From positions 1 to 57,747 of the IMG/VR virus record IMGVR_UViG_3300044646_000955: a stretch of DNA of 57,747 nt; one strand, written 5' to 3'. Source of the stretch: a virus. The first letter of the stretch is position 1, and each line of letters opens with the position of its first letter. The position numbers and the translations under genes are program-made. Below the pieces are notes generated by a model. That model saw only the letters and a list, made by a program, of their open reading frames with translations. It made no database searches and was not told the DNA's origin. Positions 51,195-57,747 of the stretch are shown here, piece after piece.

Positions 51195-51862
51195 GAGACG
51201 GCTACGCATCCGGCAGTGTCGGCGGGAGGCTGAGTAGTCGTGGTCACGATACCGAACACCTCGCCGATGGGGAAGGTCACCTGGAAGGGGTTCGAAGTGT
51301 ACGGCCCGACTCCCCAGAAGGAGGCAGACGTTCCGTCGTTGAGGGCGGGGAAGCCCTCGCCCATGACGCCGACGGTAAGAACCCCGTTCTCAATCACCAT
51401 GTCGCCGTCGAGCTTGCCGTTGCGGATGTAGGGCACCAGGAAGTATCCCCACACGGGGGTGGAGGCGCTGCACGCCGCACCGGCAGCCTTGGTCCACACC
51501 TCAAGCGCGAACGGCCCCTCGTTGGGAGCAGTCCCCCAAGTGGCGCCGACGGCGTTGCCGGTCACCATCACCTTCGCTGCATCCGTGATGATGTCAAGCG
51601 CGTCCGGGTTGATCTCCGCGAACTGGATCGAGACGTTGACGCGCTTAAGGATGTCGGGGTTCTTGTCGCTGATGCACAGTTCCCCCCAGGCGTTCTTCTG
51701 GACGAACTCGTCCCCCGCCTCGTACTCGCCGGAGATCGTGACCGACACGAAGCACTCCGACACGAGCGACGAACACGATCCGATGACCGGGTTGCCGCAG
51801 GAGTCAAGGCGCGTCAGCCGTACGACGTTCCCCTTGATGGACTTCAGGATGCTGGTCGGCAC
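51191..51862 (-). CDS. Major tail protein 1
   Basis: This 223-residue product. MPTSILKSIKGNVVRLTRLD, then CFVSVTISGEYEAGDEFVQK, NAWGELCISDKNPDILKRVN, and GYFLVPYIRNGKLDGDMVIE, NGVLTVGVMGEGFPALNDGT follow the tail-tube pattern of actinophages. Paralogous to the next gene upstream. It forms the tail tube around the tape measure. Confidence 0.82.
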   Translation of the reverse strand: MPTSILKSIKGNVVRLTRLDSCGNPVIGSCSSLVSECFVSVTISGEYEAGDEFVQKNAWGELCISDKNPDILKRVNVSIQFAEINPDALDIITDAAKVMVTGNAVGATWGTAPNEGPFALEVWTKAAGAACSASTPVWGYFLVPYIRNGKLDGDMVIENGVLTVGVMGEGFPALNDGTSASFWGVGPYTSNPFQVTFPIGEVFGIVTTTTQPPADTAGCVAVS

Positions 51863-51904
51863 GGTCGCTAGCTTAGATCGGCAAGGACGCCTTGCGCTAT
51901 CCGC

Positions 51905-52603
51905 TCAAACGGTGGCGGAGAGGTGAGCGTCAATCCACAGTTCGCCGCCCGTAAGGAGGCGATCGACGCATAGGCCGAGATCCGTAAGAGCGGGGGGTGT
52001 AACCGTGGACACGACGAGTCCGAACAGGTCCCCGGCGGGGAAGGGCTCCATGAAGGGGTTCGAAGCGTAGGGCGTTACACCCCAGTCGCTTGGCGCCGCT
52101 AACACGTCGGCCTCAACGGAGGCGGTGAGGACTCCGTTGTCGATCGTCAAGGAGTCCCGCAGTATCGCCGAGCGGCAGAAGGGGGCGACGAAGTAGCCCC
52201 ACTGGTCGCATCCCGCCATGCTCTTTGTCCACACCTCAAGCGCGAACGACGGCCAGCGCTGCTCGGGGCTGAACGTCATCCCGATCGCTTCGCCATCGTG
52301 GAGCACCGGATCGCCAGCCAGCATGACGCCGAGCACGTCGGGGTTGACGTCGCACAACGACACGGATACCGAGGCGCGCATAAGGCGTCCCGGTTCTTTG
52401 TCGTTGACGCATAGATTGCCCCAGATGTCAACGCTCTCGTAGGTGCGCCCCTCCCGGACCTGCCCGGCCACCGTTACGGAGATGAACCCGTCGGTCACGA
52501 CAGTCCGGCAGGAGTCGGGTTCGTCGAGCGGCACTCCGCACGCGTCTAGCCGCGTAAGGCGAAGGCGGTAGCCCTTGATGCTCCGGAGGGGCAGCGTCGC
52601 CAT
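51905..52603 (-). CDS. Major tail protein 2 (paralogue)
   Basis: This 232-residue product aligns with the 51191 protein along its length: SIKGYRLRLTRLDACGVPLD, GFISVTVAGQVREGRTYESV, DIWGNLCVNDKEPGRLMRAS, GYFVAPFCRSAILRDSLTID, NGVLTASVEADVL. One of the pair may be the tube and the other a tail-tip or terminator ring, or the tube may be mixed. Gap of 42 bp between them. Confidence 0.8.
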   Translation of the reverse strand: MATLPLRSIKGYRLRLTRLDACGVPLDEPDSCRTVVTDGFISVTVAGQVREGRTYESVDIWGNLCVNDKEPGRLMRASVSVSLCDVNPDVLGVMLAGDPVLHDGEAIGMTFSPEQRWPSFALEVWTKSMAGCDQWGYFVAPFCRSAILRDSLTIDNGVLTASVEADVLAAPSDWGVTPYASNPFMEPFPAGDLFGLVVSTVTPPALTDLGLCVDRLLTGGELWIDAHLSATV

Positions 52604-52605
52604 GC

Positions 52606-52791
52606 CTAGGAGCCTAGAGCCGGTTCGTCCGGCACTACGGTCCCGTCCTCCGTGATCACTCCGCTCGGGATCCGGTGGTCATCCCACTCGAGGGTCGCCG
52701 GGTCCTCGTCAAGCTCAACCGGGTCGCCGAGCAGGACGCCGTTGACGGTCTTCATGCCGGTCCAGTTCGTGAAGCTGCGAAGGGTTCCCAT
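52606..52791 (-). CDS. Small protein between LamG and tail-tube genes (61 aa)
   Basis: ATG 52791. MGTLRSFTNWTGMKTVNGVL is followed by an acidic DPVELDEDPATLEWDDHRIP segment. No family recognised. It lies 8 bp after the LamG stop and 2 bp before the tail-tube start. Confidence 0.72.
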   Translation of the reverse strand: MGTLRSFTNWTGMKTVNGVLLGDPVELDEDPATLEWDDHRIPSGVITEDGTVVPDEPALGS

Positions 52792-52799
52792 GCCTCTCC

Positions 52800-55700
52800 C
52801 TAAGTGGTCCCGTAGAAGGCGTTCACTGCTGCGATCTCCTGCGCCGAGAGCATGCGCCGCCAGAGGGCCGTTGCTCGCACCTCGGCGTCAAGGTACTGCG
52901 TCCCGGCGCCGGAAAGGCGACCGATGCGGAGCGGCAGGAGGTTGGCTAGAGCCGCCAGGGCGGGCCCGGTTGCGATGGTTGGCGCCCCGTTGTTGACGGC
53001 GACGGAAAGTTGGTGAGTGGAGCCGTCGTACTGGGCCCACACGGCGTACCGATCCCCCGGGGTGCGCTCCGTCGTTCCGTTGACCGATCCGCCGCCCGAT
53101 CCGTCGCCCGCGCGAAGGCTCGCCCGGTTGCCGCTAGTCGCGCCCGTGCTTAGGGCATACCCGGCTTCGGATGGGGTGAGGCTGCTGGACCTCGCTAGGA
53201 GGGTTGCGCTGAGCCCTTGAATCTCCCACCCGCGAAGCACGGAGAGGATCGTGAAGCTCTCCCCGTCGGCGAACGAGAGGGAGGGCGAGGTGGCCACCTC
53301 AAAGTAGTCATCGGTACCGAGGAGCCAGGTGTCCTCAACGACCGCTACGCTCTTGCGTCCCGTGGTAGAGCGGTTGATCTGAGCGACCGCCCGCTGCGAT
53401 GCGTCAACCCAGAACACGGAGCCCGAGAGCAGGGCAACGGTTGATGTGGTCACGACATTGTTTACGTAGTGGTCGGTGATAGCGGCGAGTTCGGTGGCGC
53501 TCAACGCCCGTCGGAACACGAGAGCGGCGAGGAGTTCGAAACTGCCCGCATTGCCGCCGCCAGGGTCTGCGCCGATGCGGTAGTTCAGCGCATTGGCAAG
53601 GCTCGTCGATGTGTCGGTTGCGGACCCGGTAGAGCCGTTGACCGACACCAGCGCCGTGCCCGCATTCCGTACCCCGGCGATGCACGACAACACGCCGTTG
53701 GTAAGCGTGACGTTCGCTTCGCCGCTCCCCGACGCGCCTTGCACGTAGAACTGAGCGTTTCCCACGGTGCCGATGTTGAGGGTATAACCGACAGTTGATC
53801 GCTTGCTCATGAATCGACTAAAGGCGGTCTGCGTCCCCCACTGCCGCACGACGGCGACGACCGTGAACGAATCGGTCGCCCCGAAGTCGAGCAGGTCGTT
53901 ATCGGACACCTGGAAGAAATCGTCGGTGCCGAGCAGCCACACGGGCTGCACGACGGCCACGCTCTTGCGGCCGCTCGTGGAGCGGTTGATGGTGAGGGCC
54001 CTCTGCCGCCCAGCGTCAATCCACAACACGGAGCCCGCCATGAGGGCGTTGCTCGTTGCCGTCGGAGCGGAAGTGTAGTGAGTCTCGATGTCTTGGAGTT
54101 CAGAGGCAGACAGCGCCCGTCGGAACACGAGGGCGGCGAGGAGTTCCATGTCGGCGTAGTTCGTTCCGGCGCCCGAAAGTCGGCCGATCCGCATAGCCTC
54201 GGAGTTGGCGAGTGTCGCGGTCGTGCTGTCGGAAGACGTTCCATCGCTTGATGAGTTCAGATATGTGTTTAGCGTCTTGGTGCCCGTGCCAACGCGAACG
54301 GCTCCAATCACTTGTTGTTGACCTAGGGTAAACGCCGGTGCGAGGTCGAAGTTCTGAGCCGTCCCGTCTGAGACTTGAATGTAATCCCGCCCACCACTGT
54401 TCGACACCAGTTGCCACCCAACGTTGGCTGCGGACGTCCCACTCTTCTTTGCGATAAGCATCGTGTTCGACGCTTGCGTTCCCCACCGTCGCGCGACGAT
54501 CGCAACCGTGAAGTCTTGAGTCGTCCCGAAGTCGAGCAGGTCGTTGTCTGCCACCTCGAAGTAGTCGTCGGTGCCGAGCAGCCAGATCGGTCGGACGACG
54601 GCGGCAGACTTGCGGCCGCTCGTGGAGCGGTTGATGGTCACCGTTGCGGCGTTGCTGCTCGACTCGACGAAGCTCGTCTGCCCGCCGCTGGTGATGCCCG
54701 ACGTGAAGTCGGCGTCGAGCACGACCGTGCCGCCGATCCCGTTTCGGATCTGCGCTCGGTAGAACTTGCCTGCGGGAAGGTTGGAAGCACCCACGTTCAA
54801 TCCACCGATAATGACGGCTGCCGTTGTTGCGCGAATATCCGTGGTGTAAGCGCCCGTTACCGTCGTGCCGACCTGCGTCCATGTCGTCCCGTCGTCAGAT
54901 TGCCAGAACGCAACGTCCGATCCGGCGGCGCCGTTGTTGACATCGAGCGTCGCTCTAACCCACTTGATAGTCCCGTCTGCAATCCCAGCGGCCACGGTCG
55001 ACGTCACTACGCGATTCGTTCCGTCTGCCTGCCACCACTCAAGACGGAGGTTGCCGGTTGTCATCACGAAAAAGGCCCAACGCGCTTGAGCATCGAACGG
55101 GTACGAGTTGATGAGTCCAGATGTCGCCGACGGCGTCCAGTCGTCGAGAGCCACCCGCACCCGAATGTCGATGTCACCCGTGATGTCCAGCGCCGCCGAA
55201 TCAGGGACGCTCGCGTAGTTGCCGCTCACGCCAGGCAAGTAGAGGTAGTTCGTGCCGGTGTGCTCAAGCAGAAGCGGGTCGTTCGTGTCGGACCCAACCG
55301 CCGAGCCGTAGCGAGCGTCCAGGACGGCGCCCCCCGTGCCGAGGTTGATGGCGATGTCTGCTGCGGTGGGGATGACGGGAGCGCCGGGGCCGTCGGCGTG
55401 GATCTGCACTTGCCCGCCCGAGGTGATGCCCGTGGTGAAGTCCACGTCTAGAACCGTCGTGCCGCCGATGCCGTTGCGGACGATTGCCCTATAGAACTTG
55501 CCCGAAGTGAATCCGCCGTCGGCGTATGCGCCAACGCTCACGACGCTTGTGCTGTTGAATAGCGAGATCGTGCCCGCTGTCGTAATCGTTGTGCCGAGTT
55601 GCGTGAACGTTGTCGGTTCGGTTGCCTGATCGGCTGCGGTAAAGAACTTGACGTCACGACCGCCCGCACCGTTGTCGACGTCCAGCGTGATCTTTAGCCA

Positions 55701-57747
55701 CCCCGCCTGGCCGTCCGTAAACGGGACGACAGTAGTCGAAGTAGCGATCGACTCAGTGCTGCCATCTGTCGAGTAGTAGAGCCGCATGAGCCCGCCCGTG
55801 GTTGCTGCCCACATCCAGGATCGTTGGCTAGCCCCGCCCCGCTTCGCGAACGGGTACTGCTCGCTTGCGGGAGTCCAGTCATCGAGCGACATGCGTAAGA
55901 CCAACTCAAGGTCACCCGTGATGTCCAGCGCCGCAGAGTCGGGGACCGAGGCGAAGTTACCCGTTACGCCGGAGAGATAGAGGTAGTTCGTCCCCGTGTG
56001 TTCCAACAGGAGCGGGTCGTTCGTGTCGGCGCTCGTCGTTGAGCCGTACATCGCGTTGAGCGCAGCGCCGCCCCACCCGAGGTTGGGCGCCGTCTGAGTG
56101 GAGGCGGGGATGACGGGAGGGCCCGGATCCGTAAGGTCAAGGACCGTCTCGTTGCCCGTCGTGATGGAGGCGGTGAAGTCGAGGTCAACGATCGGAGCGC
56201 CACCGATCCCGTTCAGGAACTGCACTCGGTAGACGTTGCCCGCCGGGAGGTTGAACAGGCCACCGGCCTCGCCCCCGATCTCCAGGGGGACGTTCGTGAC
56301 CGGATCGAGCGACCAGGGCCCGGACCGGGATACGGGCGTCCCGAGCGGCGTCCACGTAGCCCCGTCGTCGGATAGCCAGAAGGTGATGACGTTGTTGCCC
56401 GTGCCGTCGTTCATGTCGTGAGTGACACGAATCCACTTGACCGCTCCGTCGGCGAGACCGGTCGGCGCCGTTGAGTTCGTGAAGAGGAACCCGGCGGCCG
56501 TCCCGGTGCTCGACTCCCCGATCTGGAGCAGCCCGCCGGACGTGACCGCCACGTAGAACGCGTAGCGGGAGGGCCCGTACCAGCGGCTTATAAGTAGCGG
56601 CGAGGCGGGGGTCCAGCTATCTAGAGCTACCCGCATCCGCACGTCTAGGTCTCGGTCTCGCTCTACCCGGGCGAAGCCGTTGACCGAGACGGTAGCGGTG
56701 GAGCTTGAGGACTCCGCGAACGAGGTGGTAAAGGGCGGGAGGCGACTAAAGTCGGCGTCAAAGACGGTGGGGCCGTTGATCCCGTTGAGGACCTGCGCCC
56801 GCAGGTAGCGGGAGCGTTGGAACTGGTCCGTGCCTCCGGACAGGGAGCCCACCTCGAGCGGCGACGTGCCGGGGAAGATGGACGTGGGCCCGGATACCGT
56901 CTGCGTCGTCCCTAGCTGCGTCCATGAGACGCCATCGACGGAGGTGAAGAACTGGTAGACGCGAGCGCCCGATCCGTTGTTGACGTCGAGGGTCGCGCGA
57001 ACCCACACGAGCGAGCCGTCGGTAACCGGGATCGGGATGGATGAGCCAGCGGAGATCTGGAGTCCGGCGGTGCCGTCCGGCGAGGTGGCGAGGAACAGGT
57101 TGCCGGAGCCGTTGTTGCCGAAGTACCAGGACCGGTCGGCGCTGAGCTTCCCTAGGAACGTCTTCGTTGACCCGGGCGTCCAGTCGTCAAGCGCTACCTG
57201 CGCTCGCACGTCTAGGTCCCGCTCTCGCTCGATGCGAGCCTGCCCGTTGAGCGTCACGAGGGCGGCGTTTGACGATTGCTCCCGGAAGGACGAGACGAAC
57301 TGGATCTGGTCGGCAAAGTCCGCATCGAAGACGACGGCCCCGCCGATGCCGTTACGGACGATGGCGCGGTAGAACCGCCCGGCCGTGAACCAACTGGCGG
57401 CAGGAGTGACGCCTACAGCAAGCTGAGAGGAGCCGGGGAAGATCGACGTGATTCCGGTAGCGATGACGTCCGACCCGATCTGAGTCCATGCCGTCGGCTC
57501 GGTGACTTGATCGGCAGCCCAGAAGAACCTCGTCGTGCGCCCGCCGGATCCGTTGTTGACGTCGAAGGTCACGCGCAGCCAGTAGGCGACCCCATCCGTG
57601 AACGGGGCCGCTGCGCTAGCTATAGCGAGGGAGTTCGTCCCGTTAGTGCTCCATAAGAATCTAAGATCGCCTCCCGATGCTAGCGCCAAGGTGTAGCTAA
57701 TCGTTCCGGGATCCCACTTCGCCACCAAGCTGGAGGCAGAGGCCGGG
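52800..57747 (-). CDS. LamG-repeat giant tail protein, C-terminal part (runs off right edge)
   Basis: The frame is open from the window edge to TAG 52800, over 1640 residues. Residues from the edge contain about five LamG/concanavalin-like modules of roughly 180-240 residues. Typical wording is DLDVRAQVALDDWTPG, VKWIRVTHDMNDGTG, FYRAIVRNGIGGTVVFDADF and GNYASVPDSAALDITGDI. Then come three tandem modules with INRSTSGRKSVAVVQPVWLL and GTDDYFEVADNDLLDFG. The first residues after the edge (PASASSLVAKWDPGT) lie mid-module, so the true start is the GTG at 970. A large multi-LamG protein of this kind probably forms tail fibres or appendages binding cell-wall or mycolate-type glycans. Confidence 0.88.
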   Translation of the reverse strand, partial: PASASSLVAKWDPGTISYTLALASGGDLRFLWSTNGTNSLAIASAAAPFTDGVAYWLRVTFDVNNGSGGRTTRFFWAADQVTEPTAWTQIGSDVIATGITSIFPGSSQLAVGVTPAASWFTAGRFYRAIVRNGIGGAVVFDADFADQIQFVSSFREQSSNAALVTLNGQARIERERDLDVRAQVALDDWTPGSTKTFLGKLSADRSWYFGNNGSGNLFLATSPDGTAGLQISAGSSIPIPVTDGSLVWVRATLDVNNGSGARVYQFFTSVDGVSWTQLGTTQTVSGPTSIFPGTSPLEVGSLSGGTDQFQRSRYLRAQVLNGINGPTVFDADFSRLPPFTTSFAESSSSTATVSVNGFARVERDRDLDVRMRVALDSWTPASPLLISRWYGPSRYAFYVAVTSGGLLQIGESSTGTAAGFLFTNSTAPTGLADGAVKWIRVTHDMNDGTGNNVITFWLSDDGATWTPLGTPVSRSGPWSLDPVTNVPLEIGGEAGGLFNLPAGNVYRVQFLNGIGGAPIVDLDFTASITTGNETVLDLTDPGPPVIPASTQTAPNLGWGGAALNAMYGSTTSADTNDPLLLEHTGTNYLYLSGVTGNFASVPDSAALDITGDLELVLRMSLDDWTPASEQYPFAKRGGASQRSWMWAATTGGLMRLYYSTDGSTESIATSTTVVPFTDGQAGWLKITLDVDNGAGGRDVKFFTAADQATEPTTFTQLGTTITTAGTISLFNSTSVVSVGAYADGGFTSGKFYRAIVRNGIGGTTVLDVDFTTGITSGGQVQIHADGPGAPVIPTAADIAINLGTGGAVLDARYGSAVGSDTNDPLLLEHTGTNYLYLPGVSGNYASVPDSAALDITGDIDIRVRVALDDWTPSATSGLINSYPFDAQARWAFFVMTTGNLRLEWWQADGTNRVVTSTVAAGIADGTIKWVRATLDVNNGAAGSDVAFWQSDDGTTWTQVGTTVTGAYTTDIRATTAAVIIGGLNVGASNLPAGKFYRAQIRNGIGGTVVLDADFTSGITSGGQTSFVESSSNAATVTINRSTSGRKSAAVVRPIWLLGTDDYFEVADNDLLDFGTTQDFTVAIVARRWGTQASNTMLIAKKSGTSAANVGWQLVSNSGGRDYIQVSDGTAQNFDLAPAFTLGQQQVIGAVRVGTGTKTLNTYLNSSSDGTSSDSTTATLANSEAMRIGRLSGAGTNYADMELLAALVFRRALSASELQDIETHYTSAPTATSNALMAGSVLWIDAGRQRALTINRSTSGRKSVAVVQPVWLLGTDDFFQVSDNDLLDFGATDSFTVVAVVRQWGTQTAFSRFMSKRSTVGYTLNIGTVGNAQFYVQGASGSGEANVTLTNGVLSCIAGVRNAGTALVSVNGSTGSATDTSTSLANALNYRIGADPGGGNAGSFELLAALVFRRALSATELAAITDHYVNNVVTTSTVALLSGSVFWVDASQRAVAQINRSTTGRKSVAVVEDTWLLGTDDYFEVATSPSLSFADGESFTILSVLRGWEIQGLSATLLARSSSLTPSEAGYALSTGATSGNRASLRAGDGSGGGSVNGTTERTPGDRYAVWAQYDGSTHQLSVAVNNGAPTIATGPALAALANLLPLRIGRLSGAGTQYLDAEVRATALWRRMLSAQEIAAVNAFYGTT

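Overview
The window is a high-GC tailed-phage (siphovirus-type) genome whose host is most likely an actinobacterium. The evidence is the strong GC bias, a phage WhiB-like protein (28908-29240), many leaderless genes driven by TTGAC/TATACT promoters, and actinophage-type structural proteins. I see no integrase, DNA polymerase, primase or replicative helicase. Both window edges lie in one minus-strand gene for a giant LamG-repeat tail protein (N-terminal part 970-1, C-terminal part 57747-52800). The genome is therefore probably circular or circularly permuted, with a small unclosed gap inside that gene.

Layout, following the minus-strand transcription of the structural genes. A long operon starts at 23.4 kb. 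It carries DNA-modification genes: a TET/JBP-like dioxygenase, a Cys-rich protein, a ParB-like protein, DpdA, QueC, QueD, QueE and a phosphoribosyltransferase-FolE fusion. It continues into the small and large terminase subunits and a DUF1360-like membrane protein. Next come portal, MuF-like protein, capsid protease, major capsid protein, the LamG protein, two tandem tail-tube paralogues, neck proteins, frameshifted tail chaperones, tape measure, distal tail proteins, a collar-domain fibre and a holin-like protein (39.2 kb). Blocks of very small, independently promoted genes are inserted between structural genes (3.9-5.6, 7.6-7.8, 10.6-15.4 and 49.7-50.9 kb).

The 23.4-28.4 kb segment holds replication and recombination genes: DUF932-like protein, ERF annealing protein, a winged-helix replication initiator with a candidate origin inside its gene, a helicase-loader-like protein and an HNH nuclease. 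The 28.5-39.1 kb segment is accessory. It holds the WhiB-like gene with a putative leader peptide, a PD-(D/E)XK-like nuclease, a stand-alone GGDEF diguanylate cyclase co-transcribed with three pentapeptide-repeat proteins (two more lie nearby), a CHAP endolysin, an FtsK/TraB-like translocase and a Mom-like acetyltransferase-fold protein.

The most notable points are these. (1) Three apparently independent base-modification activities: 7-deazaguanine insertion, TET-like oxidation and Mom-like adenine modification. (2) A promoter/leaderless-start cassette reused at about 20 small genes, all with M-[S/A]-x-[N/T]-T-like N termini. (3) Two candidate structured non-coding RNAs with their own promoters and terminators, plus a conserved leader present in two copies. 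(4) A 17-bp motif shared between the initiator gene and two intergenic sites. (5) A phage-borne diguanylate cyclase in an operon with pentapeptide-repeat proteins.
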